From assembly GCF_007845675.1 (NCBI RefSeq), contig NZ_VOBR01000004.1, positions 384,783-448,782 on the forward strand: a DNA stretch of 64,000 bases. The letters are read 5' to 3'. Within the stretch, counting starts at the first letter, position 1. Every line of letters begins with the position of its first letter. The DNA is from Lentzea tibetensis (GTDB taxonomy: Bacteria; Actinomycetota; Actinomycetes; Mycobacteriales; Pseudonocardiaceae). Under the pieces are notes generated by a model. The model saw only the letters and a program-made list of their open reading frames with translations. It was not told the DNA's origin and ran no database searches. Below, in pieces: positions 27,186 to 37,233 of this stretch. The translations under genes and the position numbers were made by a program.

Positions 27186-28835
27186 ATGAGCATCGAGCGA
27201 CGGCAGTTCTTGCTGGCTACAGGAGCTGCCTTCCTTGGCACGTCGGTGTTCGCCACCCCCGCGCAGGCGGAGTCGGCGACGGCGACGCTGTGGCAGGAGT
27301 TCGTCAAGAACCCCTACAACCATCCGCAGATCCCGAACGTGGCGTACGCCGGGTACCGAACCGGCGAGCGACTACCGCGTCGTCCCGTGCTGGCCAACGT
27401 GCTCGCGTTCGGCGCGAAGCGCGACGGGTCGGCTGACGCGGCACCCGCCATCAACCGCGCGATCCAGCACGTCGGCAGGTGGGGCGGCGGCACGGTGCTC
27501 GTGCCCGCGGGCACCTACCGCATCGACGACATCATCCGCATCGGCTACGACAACGTCGTGCTGCGCGGCGCGGGCAGCGACCGCACGAAGTTCTTCGCGA
27601 CCAGGTCCCTCGAGGAGATCGTCGGCATCAACCGCAGCCGCTACGGCTCGGAGAACTCGGCGTGGAGCTGGTCGGGCGGCCTCGTCTGGGTCTGCCACCG
27701 CGACCGCTACCAGCCGCTGGTCGACGCGATCAAGGCGAAGAAGTGGCCGTTCGAGGGCTGGACGGGCAACGAGCTGGAGCTCGGCGAGACGCTGACGACC
27801 GTCACCGCTCCGGCGCCGCGCGGGGCGTTCACGCTGACCGTCGACAACGCGCGCAGGCTGCGGCCCGGCCAGCGGGTGCTGCTGCGGCTGGACGACGACC
27901 AGTACAGCCTGCCGAAGCACATGTGCGGCGACATCCCCGGCACCACCACGTACAAGTGGGACGACAAGGACAAGCTGCTGTCCTACTTCCCGTTCCTGTG
28001 GCCGGTGCGCATCGAGTGGGTGCGCGGCAAGCGGGTCAAGCTGGCGCAGCCGCTGCCGGTCGAGGTCCGCGCGAACTGGAAGCCCAGGCTCACCACCATG
28101 GCACCGGTGATCACCGGCGCGGGCGTGGAGGGCATCACCATCCAGCCGACGAAGGTGCCGCACCCGAAGCACCTGCAGGACAAGGGGCACAACGGCCTCG
28201 TGTTCCAGTGCGCGTGGGACTGCTGGGCCGACGACGTCTCCGCGGTGGACGTCGACAACGGCTTCCTCCTGGTGTCCGCCAAGGGGATCACGCTCAAGAA
28301 CACCAAGGTCTCCGGCCGCGGTCACCACCACGCCTACGCCACGCGCGAGCAGTCGCACGACAACCTCTTCGACACGTTCAGCATCAAGGCGTTCTCCGAG
28401 CCGTCCCAGTCGGGCGCTGGCAACCACGGCCTGAACGTGGAGGGCCTGTCCTGCGGCAACGTCTGGACGCGCGGCACGATGGAGGTCGACGTGTTCGACA
28501 CCCACCGCGGCCTGCCGTTCGGCAACGTGCGCACCGAGATCACCATCAACAACGTCGGCTCGCACGGCGGCAGTGCGAACGCGGGTCCCCTGTACGGGGC
28601 CAGGTTCGCGCACTGGAACATCACCGTCTCGAACCAGCGCGCCGGCAACGTGCGCATCGACCAGGTGGCGCCGTGCAGCGCGACGGTCGCGATCTCGGAG
28701 GTGCGCGACTTCGGACAGATCGACAAGCCCGACTTCACCGGGCCGCTGAACTCCAGGCTGGAGTCCTACGGCACCACGGACGTCGTGCCGCGCAACCTGT
28801 ACGACGCGCAGAAGAAGCTGCGTCGCTGGTCATGA
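27186..28835 (+). CDS. Tat-exported right-handed beta-helix protein (pectate lyase-3 like)
   Basis: The 549-residue protein starts with a Tat signal (SIERRQFLLATGAAFLGTS, twin arginine RR at residues 5-6; cleavage near AQA). After it, VLANVLAFGAKRDGSADAAP opens the pectate lyase-3/GH28-type beta-helix, and GGTVLVPAGTYRID and NVVLRGAGSDRTKF are its usual first coils. Repeating Asn/Gly/Thr coils run to about residue 520. Such proteins bind or cleave polysaccharides outside the cell; no clear polygalacturonase Asp triad could be assigned, so substrate and activity are open. The 3' end overlaps the next convergent gene by 6 bases. Confidence 0.82.
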   Translation: MSIERRQFLLATGAAFLGTSVFATPAQAESATATLWQEFVKNPYNHPQIPNVAYAGYRTGERLPRRPVLANVLAFGAKRDGSADAAPAINRAIQHVGRWGGGTVLVPAGTYRIDDIIRIGYDNVVLRGAGSDRTKFFATRSLEEIVGINRSRYGSENSAWSWSGGLVWVCHRDRYQPLVDAIKAKKWPFEGWTGNELELGETLTTVTAPAPRGAFTLTVDNARRLRPGQRVLLRLDDDQYSLPKHMCGDIPGTTTYKWDDKDKLLSYFPFLWPVRIEWVRGKRVKLAQPLPVEVRANWKPRLTTMAPVITGAGVEGITIQPTKVPHPKHLQDKGHNGLVFQCAWDCWADDVSAVDVDNGFLLVSAKGITLKNTKVSGRGHHHAYATREQSHDNLFDTFSIKAFSEPSQSGAGNHGLNVEGLSCGNVWTRGTMEVDVFDTHRGLPFGNVRTEITINNVGSHGGSANAGPLYGARFAHWNITVSNQRAGNVRIDQVAPCSATVAISEVRDFGQIDKPDFTGPLNSRLESYGTTDVVPRNLYDAQKKLRRWS

Positions 28836-29213
28836 CCTCGTGACCAGCGTGCGGACCCGGCGCGGGATCTCGTCCCACTCCCGAGCGGTGACGACCACCC
28901 GCATCCCGCGCCGGGGTCCGAACGCGGCGATCCACTGCACCACGAAGTCCAGCCCGGCGTCCTGCTCCTCGCACAACGCCCAGTCGTCGACGACGAGCAC
29001 CGCGTCGCGCCTGCCGTCGAGCACCTCGCGTTCGAACCAGTCGAGCAGGCTCCTGCTGCCCGGCTGGTCGGACGGGTCGAACGTCGCCGTCACCGGGAGC
29101 GGCACCGCGCCGCGGCCGATCCGGTAGACCGAGGCCGTCGAGGTGGTGAGCATCGCGTGCAGCCGTTGCCTGGTGGCAGGCTCGGGCCCGACGAGTGCGA
29201 GGTTCTCGATCAC
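28830..29213 (-). CDS. Hypothetical protein, Walker B-like strand
   Basis: A 127-residue frame starts at GTG 29213 with VIENLALVGPEPATRQRLHA. A hydrophobic strand ending in aspartates (DAVLVVDDWALCEEQ near residue 70) and a later strand (RGMRVVVTAREWDEIPRRV) resemble the second half of a P-loop NTPase, but no Walker A motif is present. A TATACC box lies 6 bases upstream of the GTG on the minus strand, inside a TGGTATACCA palindrome, and there is no ribosome-binding site, which suggests leaderless translation. The codon pattern is coding-like. It is divergent from the sterol carrier gene. Family not recognised. Confidence 0.6.
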   Translation of the reverse strand: MIENLALVGPEPATRQRLHAMLTTSTASVYRIGRGAVPLPVTATFDPSDQPGSRSLLDWFEREVLDGRRDAVLVVDDWALCEEQDAGLDFVVQWIAAFGPRRGMRVVVTAREWDEIPRRVRTLVTRS

Positions 29214-29270
29214 CGCACTGGTATACCAACACGCGCAAGAGGCGGGCTGTCGCTTCGCTAATCTGCCCAG

Positions 29271-29648
29271 GTGCCGGCCAAACCCGTTGACCCGAAAGAG
29301 CTGCGCTCCGCCGTCGAGGCGGTGCTGCCGTGGCTGGACGGCGCGGCCGAGCAGCCGGACCGGCCGACGCTCGCCGCGGCCGTGCGGCTGAGCCTGCGCA
29401 CCCTGGAGCAGGTCGCGCCGGGCCGCAGCGTCGAGGTGCGGGTGCCGCCGTTCGCCGCCGTCCAGTGCGTCGCGGGTCCGCGGCACACCAGGGGCACGCC
29501 GCCGAACGTCGTGGAGACCGACCCGCGCACCTGGCTCGAGCTGGCCACCGGCCGTCTGGAGTGGACGGACGCGGTCGACGGCGCCAAGGTCAGCGCGTCC
29601 GGGAGCAGGGCGGACATCTCGGCCCTGCTGCCCGTGGTGCGCTTCTAG
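29271..29648 (+). CDS. Sterol carrier family protein (SCP_3-like)
   Basis: The 125-residue protein matches the actinobacterial sterol carrier family in length and in the blocks [17 protein letters not shown] and [20 protein letters not shown]-like folds bind hydrophobic ligands. In this group the gene usually sits near purF and purM, as here (purF is 6 kb away), although the reason is not known. It starts at GTG 29271 and overlaps the convergent hydrolase gene by 4 bases. Confidence 0.82.
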   Translation: MPAKPVDPKELRSAVEAVLPWLDGAAEQPDRPTLAAAVRLSLRTLEQVAPGRSVEVRVPPFAAVQCVAGPRHTRGTPPNVVETDPRTWLELATGRLEWTDAVDGAKVSASGSRADISALLPVVRF

Positions 29649-31693
29649 AACCAGGAGCCGATGGTGTTGTCGTAGACGGACTTCGCACCGTCCGAGATGG
29701 CGCCGCCGACGTCCTTCACGACCTCGACACCGCCCTCGACGACGGCCTTGCCGCCCTCGTACACGTCCTTGCCCAGCTCACCGACGTTGCCGACGGTGTC
29801 GACGGCCCAGTCGCCGACGTCGCTGGCGACCTCCTTCGTGGTGTCCCACGCGTGGCCCGCCGCGCCGCCGAAGTCGCCGCGCGACACGTCGTCGACCACC
29901 TGGCCACCGCCGTGCCACACGTCCTCGCCGATGTCGACGACCTCCTTGGCCGTGTTGGTGCCCCAGTCGACCACCGGGCCGACGACCGGCAGGTCGGAGC
30001 CGGGCACCACGTCGCGCGGCGTCGGGCTGTCCTGCCAGCGCTGCTCGGTGACCTCGTCGCCGCGGCCGGTCGCGATCTTGGCGAGGTTGTCGAGCGACTC
30101 GGAGTTGGGCGCGTAGTACTGCGAATGCGCACCGCCGATGCCGGTCTCGTCCGGCGTGCCGAAGGTCTTCGCGCCGAACTTCGAGTCGTACGGGCCGGTG
30201 GACGAGCCGTCCTGGGTGAACCAGTCGCCGCTGGTGCCCTGCACGACCGGGTCGTGCTCGGTCGCGCCGACGTAGACGTGGCCGCGTCCCGCGGACAGCT
30301 GGTCCACAGTGGACGCTCCCACGCCGGGTGAGCCGACGAACGCGATGTCGTCCGCCTTCAGCCCGTGGTCCATCGCCGCGTAGCCGACGACCGTGCTGCC
30401 GTAGCTGTGGCCGATGACCGTGACGTGCGCGCCTTCCTTGCCGGCCACGCGATAGCCCTCGACGTCCTGCGCGAGGATCGCCGCGCCCTCCTTGGCCTGC
30501 GCCGGGTCGTTGACCTGGCCGAGCGAGAACTCCGGCGCGTCGTAGCCGAGCCACTGGATCGCGACGCCGTTCGGCCCCATCTTCCCGCTCAGCGCGGCTG
30601 CCTGCTCCTGGCTGAAGCCGTTCTCGCCCAGCCTGGACGTCGTGCCGGGCACGCACACGGCGACGTTGTCCGCGTCGTCCGGGTTGCCGTACGCGATGGC
30701 CAGCGCGCCCTCCTTGGCGCCGGGACCGTCCGGGCTGTAGTAGAGGACGAAGGGCTGCTTGCCACCTGCGAGGTCGACGGAGTTCTTCTTGGCGTTCTTC
30801 AGCTCCTCGGCCGCGTTCTCGGCGTTGGTGGCCCGGCGTTCCGCCTCGGCCTGCTGCGCGACGAGCTGCGACCCGCGCGGGTCGTTCATCAGCTTGTTGC
30901 GGCCGTCCTCGGTGTTCGGGTCGACGCCGAGCTCACGCGCCCGTTCCGCGATCTGGTCCTTCAGCTGCGCGCTCTGCTGGTTGAAGCGCGTCACGTCCTC
31001 GTTGATCCGCTGCCGGTTGGCGGTGTCCAGCACGTCGGCCGGGAGTCCGCGCAGCTGACCGAGCTCCTGGTACTTGCTGGCCAGCAGCGCGTCGCGCTCC
31101 GGCTGGGAGAGCGACTTCCACCAGTCGGCGACGGCCTTCGGGTCCGTGCCGGGCGGCGGCACCGGCGGGAGCGAGGGACCTCGCTCGGCCGCGCGGCTCC
31201 AGCCGCAGTCGGACATCGCGGTGTCGCCGAAACCGGGCGTGATCTTGCCGAGCGCGCCCGCGTACGAGCGCAGCACGCCCTCGTAGCTCGACTTCACCCT
31301 GGTGAGCGAGTCGTTGACCTGGCCGGCCAGCTGACGAGTCTGCTCCTCGTCCAGCCCGGCCGGACGGCCGCGCCACACGCCGATCGCGTGATCGGCGGCG
31401 GACCGCATCTGCCCGTACGCGCGGGACGCGGCCTGCACGATGTCCACGCCGGCGCCGAGCCGGTCACCGGCCGCACGAGCCGCGGTCGCGGACAGCTCGC
31501 CGCGCGCGCTGAACTTGTCGGACGCGTCGCCGGTCCAGCTGCTCACGGCCGTGCGGGCGCCGTTCACGACCGACTCGCCCGCGCGTCCGACGGCGCTGAT
31601 GGCACCGGTGATCGGGTCGGCCGCGGCGGCGATGCGGCCGGAGTCGCCTGCGGCGAGCCGCGCGTACAAGACCTCCGGGTCCGCAATGCTCAC
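29645..31693 (-). CDS. DUF1023 alpha/beta hydrolase with WXG-like N terminus and amphipathic tail
   Basis: This 682-residue protein has three parts. Residues 1-190 are helical, with [20 protein letters not shown] resembling a WXG-type domain and a long helical linker to about 330. Residues 340-560 form a DUF1023 alpha/beta hydrolase with lipase box [12 protein letters not shown] and a VCVPGTTS oxyanion region. The last 110 residues are repeats of DVGE/VVDDV-type amphipathic helices ([19 protein letters not shown], then similar units). No signal peptide is seen, which fits type VII export. It overlaps its EspC-like upstream neighbour by GTGA. The helical tail could interact with membranes; that is inference. 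Confidence 0.85.
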   Translation of the reverse strand: MSIADPEVLYARLAAGDSGRIAAAADPITGAISAVGRAGESVVNGARTAVSSWTGDASDKFSARGELSATAARAAGDRLGAGVDIVQAASRAYGQMRSAADHAIGVWRGRPAGLDEEQTRQLAGQVNDSLTRVKSSYEGVLRSYAGALGKITPGFGDTAMSDCGWSRAAERGPSLPPVPPPGTDPKAVADWWKSLSQPERDALLASKYQELGQLRGLPADVLDTANRQRINEDVTRFNQQSAQLKDQIAERARELGVDPNTEDGRNKLMNDPRGSQLVAQQAEAERRATNAENAAEELKNAKKNSVDLAGGKQPFVLYYSPDGPGAKEGALAIAYGNPDDADNVAVCVPGTTSRLGENGFSQEQAAALSGKMGPNGVAIQWLGYDAPEFSLGQVNDPAQAKEGAAILAQDVEGYRVAGKEGAHVTVIGHSYGSTVVGYAAMDHGLKADDIAFVGSPGVGASTVDQLSAGRGHVYVGATEHDPVVQGTSGDWFTQDGSSTGPYDSKFGAKTFGTPDETGIGGAHSQYYAPNSESLDNLAKIATGRGDEVTEQRWQDSPTPRDVVPGSDLPVVGPVVDWGTNTAKEVVDIGEDVWHGGGQVVDDVSRGDFGGAAGHAWDTTKEVASDVGDWAVDTVGNVGELGKDVYEGGKAVVEGGVEVVKDVGGAISDGAKSVYDNTIGSWF

Positions 31694-32013
31694 TTGCCGC
31701 CCCCCAGCGCGTTGAAGATGTCGGAGAAGCTGATGCCGTTGTCGTCGTCGGCGCGCTGGTAGGCGTCGGCGTTCGAGATGAGGCCCTCGGCGGCGTCGGT
31801 GAACCACTCCGAGCCCTTGCGAAGATCATCCGAATGGGTGCCGACGAACTTCGACAGCGCGTCCGCGAACTCGGCGGCCGCGTCGACCTCGCCGAGCGCG
31901 CCCGCGTCGAGCCGGAGCATCGAGATCATCTCGGCCGCCTCGCGCACCGCGTCGGAGCCGCTGCTGAACTCCTTGGACGCGTTGCGCAGCAACTCTGGCT
32001 CAACGCCGAACAT
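31690..32013 (-). CDS. EspC/ESX-1 substrate-like small protein
   Basis: The 107-residue protein begins MFGVEPELLRNASKEFSSGS, as in the T7SS_ESX_EspC family (PF10824), and ends in a flexible FNALGGGK. Two helices are separated by a short turn near residue 45. ATG 32013 is preferred over ATG 32025 because GGGGGTGG lies 3-10 bases upstream. Coupling to the hydrolase gene suggests the two are exported together as partner and effector. Confidence 0.8.
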   Translation of the reverse strand: MFGVEPELLRNASKEFSSGSDAVREAAEMISMLRLDAGALGEVDAAAEFADALSKFVGTHSDDLRKGSEWFTDAAEGLISNADAYQRADDDNGISFSDIFNALGGGK

Positions 32014-32099
32014 CGCCACCCCCATCGGTTCGCTATGCACTTGCGACGCAAGAGCATCATGACCGGTTCCCGCCGCACCCGTGGATCGTTTCGGGCACG

Positions 32100-32855
32100 A
32101 TGACGCGCATGGTGCAGACAGGATGGACCGCCCAGCGGTGGACGGCAGCGTTCGCCGAGCAGGCGGAGATGTTCCGCAAGGCCGTCGGTGACGCCGACCT
32201 CGCGACCGCCGTGCCGACGCGTCCTGGGTGGACGGTCCGCGAGCTGGTGCTGCACGTCGCGCGGTTCCTCGAGACCTCGACCGCCTACCTGCGCACCGGC
32301 AGCCGCAACCCGATCGGCCCGCCTCCCGCACCGGGTGACCTCACCCCGCTGGAGTACCTCGACATCCAGCTCACCGAGGCCAACGAGGTGCTGCCCGCCG
32401 TGCCCGGCAACCGGCCGGTCTGGACGTTCTCGCCCGCCGCGCCGGACCTCGCGTGGGTGTGGCACCGGCGCATCGCGCACGAGATGACGCTGCGCCGGTT
32501 CGACGCGCAGGCCACCATCCGCGCGCTGGTGGCGACCGGTCCGGACCTCGCCGTCGACGGCATCGACGAGGTGCTGACCACCATCGTCGCCGCGAAGATC
32601 GACGGCGACGTCCCGAACACCATCTCCGGCACCGCCGTCGTGCGCCCGGCCGACGTGCCCGAGGCGTGGTTCTTCTCCCTCACCGCGGGTGAGGCACCCG
32701 AGGTGCGCGCCGCGGCCCCCGGTGAGGAGGGCGACGCCCGGGTCACCGGCGAGGCCGCGATGATCTACTACTGGCTGTGGAACCGGATGACGCTGGACTC
32801 GGTGGCCGGCGACCGCTCGATCCTCGGGCTGCTGCAGGTCGGAAGGGGTCACTGA
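32100..32855 (+). CDS. Maleylpyruvate isomerase-family mycothiol-dependent enzyme
   Basis: The 251-residue protein has the DinB-like MDMPI N-terminal domain: WTVRELVLHVARFLETSTAYL near residue 42 and a second metal-site His in HEMTLRRFDAQ near residue 128. The C-terminal MDMPI domain covers about 160-245. Family members use a divalent metal and mycothiol, the actinobacterial thiol, in isomerisation or detoxification. The substrate is unknown. It ends TGATG into the next lipoprotein gene. ATG 32109 is a possible alternative start. Confidence 0.88.
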   Translation: MTRMVQTGWTAQRWTAAFAEQAEMFRKAVGDADLATAVPTRPGWTVRELVLHVARFLETSTAYLRTGSRNPIGPPPAPGDLTPLEYLDIQLTEANEVLPAVPGNRPVWTFSPAAPDLAWVWHRRIAHEMTLRRFDAQATIRALVATGPDLAVDGIDEVLTTIVAAKIDGDVPNTISGTAVVRPADVPEAWFFSLTAGEAPEVRAAAPGEEGDARVTGEAAMIYYWLWNRMTLDSVAGDRSILGLLQVGRGH

Positions 32856-33169
32856 TGCGCAAGATCGCGGTGGTCCTGCTGTCCTGCCTCGCGCTGGGCG
32901 GATGCGCCTCCGACTGGGAGGGCCAGGTGCGGCTGAGGGTCGACAAGATCGAGAACCCCCAGGAGATCTGGCTCGAGCTCGTCGGCGAGCTGCCGGACGA
33001 CGCACTGGAGAAGAAGTACTTCAAGAGCGAGATCCTGTCGCCGAGCGAGATCTCCGGTGGCGAGGTCGCGGTGGGCGACGAGGTCGTGTGCACCGCCAAG
33101 CAGCACTCGATCGGAGCGGGGCAGACCAACACGATCAAGACTGAGATCAGCGGCTGCCGCAAGGCCTGA
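32855..33169 (+). CDS. Small lipoprotein
   Basis: This 104-residue protein has a lipoprotein signal ending LALGGC (Cys at about residue 17). The mature part is acidic with alternating strand-like segments and two cysteines (VVCTAK, SGCRKA) that may form a disulfide. It shares one base with the stop of the mycothiol-enzyme gene (TGATG) and has GGAAGGGG upstream. No known domain is recognised; the exported location is clear. Confidence 0.78.
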   Translation: MRKIAVVLLSCLALGGCASDWEGQVRLRVDKIENPQEIWLELVGELPDDALEKKYFKSEILSPSEISGGEVAVGDEVVCTAKQHSIGAGQTNTIKTEISGCRKA

Positions 33170-33172
33170 CGG

Positions 33173-35426
33173 TCACGGGTGGTCGTAGCGGGTGATCCAC
33201 GCGGCCAGCTCGGCGCGCGACCGCAGGCCGAGCACGGTGCGGATCTCCTCCAGGTAGGTGTTGATCGTCCGCGTCGACACGCCCAGCTCGCGGGCGATCT
33301 GCCGGTCCGTCTGTCCTTTTGCGACGGACCGGGAGATCTCCAGCTGCCGCAGGCTCAGCGGTGACTCGGCCTCGCGCACACCGTCGAGCGCGTAGTGCAC
33401 GGCGTGCGCGATGGTCATCCGCCTGCCTGCCGAGCGCGCGGCCTGCGCACGGGCGTGACCCAACCGGCCCGTCGCGAGCGCGGTGACCGAGTCGACCTGC
33501 TGCTGCCAGGCGTGGTCGGGTGCGCTGATGTCGTCCTGGATCGCCGTCGCGCTCCCGACGAGCCGCAGCCCGCGTTCGTCGTCACCGCGTGCGCACGCGA
33601 CCTCGGCGAGTCCCACGAGGCCGTGCACGACCTGCTGCGGAAGGTCCGGCTCGATGCGCAGTGAGCGGACGAAGTGCTGTTCGGCCTCGTCGTGGTTGCC
33701 GCGGGCGATCTCGAGCTCGCCGAAGGTGTGCCACATGCCCGCGGTGGCCGTCGTGGACAGCTCGTGCTCGGCCACCAGTGCGCGCGCCTCCTGGAGGTCG
33801 GCCTCGGCGGCGTCGAGGTCGCCGACGCGCAGCGCGAGGCAGGCGAGGAGGTTCAGCAGGTTCCCCACCGCGGGGGAGCTCGCCCGCCTCGCGGAGCAGC
33901 ACGAGTGCCGCTGACCAGTTGCTGCGGGCACCGTCGAACTCGCCCGTCTGCTCCAGCGCGCTGCCGATCCCGGCGAGCGCACGGGCCTGCCGCCCCGGCC
34001 TGCCGAGCTCGCCCTCCAGCTCGAGCACGTGCCGGAACAGCGACACTCCCTCGGCCGTGCGGCCCATCCAGATCTCGAGGCTGGCGAGCACGGACATCAG
34101 TGGAGCTCCGTACACGGCGGGCGGCCTCCGGTCGAGTGCCCGCAGCACGAGCGCCTTGGCCTCGGCGATGTGGCCGAGTCGCACCCACACCATGCTGAGC
34201 CCCCACGTCAGCAGCGCGGCGGTGGGAGCACCGGACCGGGCGGCCCAGTCGGTGACGGCACCGAGCGTGTTGACCTGCTCGGACGCCGATCTGACCTGCT
34301 TGATGTCCGGGTAGAACCGGGGCGCCTCCGGCTCCCACAGGCCCGTGTACCAGGTCAGCAGCGCACCGTAGGCCGCGTCGAGCTCGTCGTGGTCGCGCAG
34401 CCGGGCGAGCCCGAAGATCCGGATCGCCTCCAGCAGCCGGTACCTGGAGTCCTCGGTGACCACCAGCGACTTCGCCGTGAGGCTGATGAGCTGGTCCAGC
34501 ACGTCCGCACCGCACACGGCCGCGGCCAGCTCGGCGCTGAACGGCCCGGCCAGCACGGACAGCCTGCGCAGCACCTCCTGCTCGCGCGGGTCGAGCAGCT
34601 CGTAGCTCCAGGTGATGGCGGTGTCGAGGCTGCGGTGCCTGCTCGCCGTGCGCTCACCGGTGCGCAGCAGCTCGGCGAGGCCGGCCGTCGGCAGGTGCCG
34701 CACCCGGCGCGCGGCCAGCTCGATCGCCAGCGGCAGGCCGTCGAGCCTGCGGCACAGGTCCTCGATGTCGCGGGTGAGCTGGAACGCGTGGTCGACGGCC
34801 GCCGCGCGGTCGGCGAACAGGTGCACCGCGTCCGACGACACGGGCAGCGGGCCCAGCGTGTAGACGTGCTCGCCGTTGACCCGCAACGCCTCGCGGCTGG
34901 TCGCGAGCACCCGCACGTTCGGGCACCTCGGCAGCAGCCAGGTCACCAGGTCCGCGCACCGCTCGACAACGTGCTCGCAGTTGTCCAGCACGAGCAGCAC
35001 CCGCTGCCCGGCCAGGTGTGCGGCGAGCGTGTCGCGCGCCGCGCCGTCACCGTGCTCCGCCCGGATGGCCGCCGTGACGGCCTGGTCCACCTGATCGGGA
35101 TCGGGCACCGCGGCCAGGTCGACGAACCAGGTGCCGCCGGGGAACGTCATGGTGCCCGCGACCTCGACGGCCAGCCGCGTCTTGCCCGCGCCGGGCGATC
35201 CGACGACGGTGACGAGCCGCTGCGACCGGACGAGCCGGGCGAGCGCCACCCGTTCGGGGACGCGGCCCACGAAGCTGTCGAGCCGGGGCACGAGGTTGCC
35301 CACCACCGGCGTGGCCTGCCGCCGCCGGTACGCGCGCTGCTTGCACCCAGGAGAGCAGTACTGCGCTTTGCGGCCCGCCCGGACGGGCGCCGCGGGCAGG
35401 CGCTCACCGCAGACCGGGCAGGACAT
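33173..35426 (-). pseudogene. AAA/LuxR transcriptional regulator split by a one-base frameshift
   Basis: Two frames join into one gene. The first runs from ATG 35426 and holds a zinc-ribbon-like start (SCPVCGERL, then QYCSPGCKQRAY), Walker A VGSPGAGKTRLA, Walker B VLLVLDNCEH and a helical TPR-like part. The second ends at 33173 and holds more helical repeats plus a LuxR helix-turn-helix (AKGQTDRQIARELGVSTRTI). The frames switch at a five-base run, GGGGG at 33872-33876 on the plus strand. Removing one base joins ELPAVGNLLNLLAC in frame and gives a 750-residue protein, since the corrected length is a multiple of three. It is either truly broken or a read error. Its targets are unknown. Confidence 0.82.
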
Positions 35427-35707
35427 GGCCGGGAGCGTATCGGAGGGTGACCATTTGAAACGTAACGCGACGCATTTTCCGGACCAGGTGCCGTCATTCT
35501 CAACAATGGGTTTTGTCGGATTACCGCTCGTATTCCCCGGACCGGAGCGTGCGCTACCGTGCGGTCGCCGACAACCACCGGCAGTGTCAAGCGGGTCCAC
35601 CAGACGTGCGTTTCGTCACGTCGAGCGGGTGCCGATGGGGGTGGTTGACCCCCTGCTCCACTTACACTCGCGGGAGCAGCCTGCCCCCGTCGTGAGGGAG
35701 CCCCTCG

Positions 35708-37213
35708 GTGGTCGCCGACCATTCCCAGCCCGATCCGGAACCTCGTGAGGAGTGCGGCGTCTTCGGCGTCTGGGCTCCCGGTGAAGATGTTTCCAAGCTC
35801 ACCTACTACGGCCTCTACGCACTGCAGCACCGCGGCCAGGAGGCGGCGGGGATCTCGGTCGGCGACGGCTCGCAGGTCGTCGTCTTCAAGGACCTCGGTC
35901 TCGTCAGCCAGGTCTTCGACGAGCAGGTGCTCCAGTCGCTGCGCGGCCACGTCGCCGTCGGCCACTGCCGCTACTCGACGACCGGCAGCACGACCTGGGA
36001 GAACGCCCAGCCGACGTTCCGCACCACCGCGGCGGGCAGCGGCCTGTCGCTCGGGCACAACGGCAACCTGGTCAACACCGCCGAGCTGCTCGCGAAGGCC
36101 AAGGAACTGGGCATCGTCGAGCGCAACGGCGCCACCACGGACTCGGACATCGTCTGCGGACTGCTCGCGCACGCCGCGGCGGACAAGGGCATCGAGCAGG
36201 CCGCGCTGGAGCTGCTGCCCACGTTGCGCGGCGCCTTCTGCCTCACGTTCTCCGACGAGTCCACGTTGTACGCGGCGCGCGACCCGCACGGCGTCCGCCC
36301 GCTCGTGCTCGGCCGCCTCGAGCGCGGCTGGGTCGTGGCGTCGGAGACGGCCGCGCTGGACATCGTCGGCGCGTCGTTCGTCCGCGAGGTCGAGCCGGGC
36401 GAGCTGATCGCCATCGACGCGGACGGCCTGCGGTCCAGCAGGTTCGCCAACCCCGAGCCCAAGGGCTGCGTCTTCGAGTACGTCTACCTGGCGCGCCCGG
36501 ACACGACGATCTCCGGCCGTTCCGTGCACGCCACGCGCGTGGAGATCGGCCGCAGGCTCGCCAAGGAGCACCCGGCCGAGGCGGACCTGGTGATCCCGGT
36601 GCCGGAGTCCGGCACGCCCGCCGCCATCGGCTACGCCCAGGCGTCCGGCATCCCGTACGGGACCGGCCTGGTCAAGAACGCCTACGTCGGCCGAACGTTC
36701 ATCCAGCCGTCGCAGACGATCCGCCAGCTGGGCATCCGGCTGAAGCTCAACCCGCTGCGCGACATCATCCGCGGCAAGCGGCTCGTCGTCGTCGACGACT
36801 CGATCGTGCGCGGCAACACGCAGCGCGCGCTCGTGCGCATGCTGCGCGAGGCCGGTGCGCTCGAGGTGCACGTGCGCATCGCGTCGCCGCCGGTGAAGTG
36901 GCCGTGCTTCTACGGCATCGACTTCGCGTCCCGCGCCGAGCTCATCGCGAACGGTCTGGACGACGACGGCATCCGCCGCTCGGTCGGCGCGGACTCGCTG
37001 GGCTACGTGTCGCTGGAGCAGCTGGTCGCCGCGACCGAGCAGCCGAAGACGCGCCTCTGTTCAGCGTGTTTCGACGGCGACTACCCGATCCCGCTGCCCG
37101 CCGACGCGCTCATGGGCAAGCACCTGCTCGAGGGCCTGAAGGGTGTCGCGGGCTCAGCGGCTCCCGTTCTGGCGAACGGGTACGGTGCCGAAGACGCCCT
37201 TCGCAGGCCCTGA
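35708..37213 (+). CDS. purF: Amidophosphoribosyltransferase
   Basis: The 501-residue enzyme makes phosphoribosylamine from PRPP and glutamine, the committed step of purine synthesis. A short propeptide (about 13 residues, ending PREE) precedes the catalytic Cys in CGVFGVW. The PRPP motif is VVVVDDSIVRGNT near residue 362. Four cysteines fit the iron-sulfur ligands of the Bacillus-type enzyme: KGCVFEY, WPCFYGID and the LCSAC pair near residue 439. It is therefore expected to be oxygen sensitive and matured by propeptide removal. GTG 35708 has GGGAG 8 bases upstream. The 281-base leader from 35427 holds no gene that I can support. Confidence 0.97.
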   Translation: MVADHSQPDPEPREECGVFGVWAPGEDVSKLTYYGLYALQHRGQEAAGISVGDGSQVVVFKDLGLVSQVFDEQVLQSLRGHVAVGHCRYSTTGSTTWENAQPTFRTTAAGSGLSLGHNGNLVNTAELLAKAKELGIVERNGATTDSDIVCGLLAHAAADKGIEQAALELLPTLRGAFCLTFSDESTLYAARDPHGVRPLVLGRLERGWVVASETAALDIVGASFVREVEPGELIAIDADGLRSSRFANPEPKGCVFEYVYLARPDTTISGRSVHATRVEIGRRLAKEHPAEADLVIPVPESGTPAAIGYAQASGIPYGTGLVKNAYVGRTFIQPSQTIRQLGIRLKLNPLRDIIRGKRLVVVDDSIVRGNTQRALVRMLREAGALEVHVRIASPPVKWPCFYGIDFASRAELIANGLDDDGIRRSVGADSLGYVSLEQLVAATEQPKTRLCSACFDGDYPIPLPADALMGKHLLEGLKGVAGSAAPVLANGYGAEDALRRP

Positions 37214-37233
37214 AACAAGTGGAAGAAGTTGAC

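Noticed and set aside
28735-29238. 167-residue minus-strand frame over the unknown gene
   Set aside because: Arg/Ala-rich shadow of the real frame at 28830-29213.
35645-35668. TTGACC and TACACT upstream of purF as a promoter
   Set aside because: The spacer is 12 bases, too short for a housekeeping promoter.
35513-35695. 60-residue open frame in the purF leader
   Set aside because: No ribosome-binding site or coding bias; probably untranslated leader.
36898-37233. Upstream extension of the purM frame into purF
   Set aside because: The sequence is out-of-frame purF; a good ribosome-binding site supports GTG 37234.
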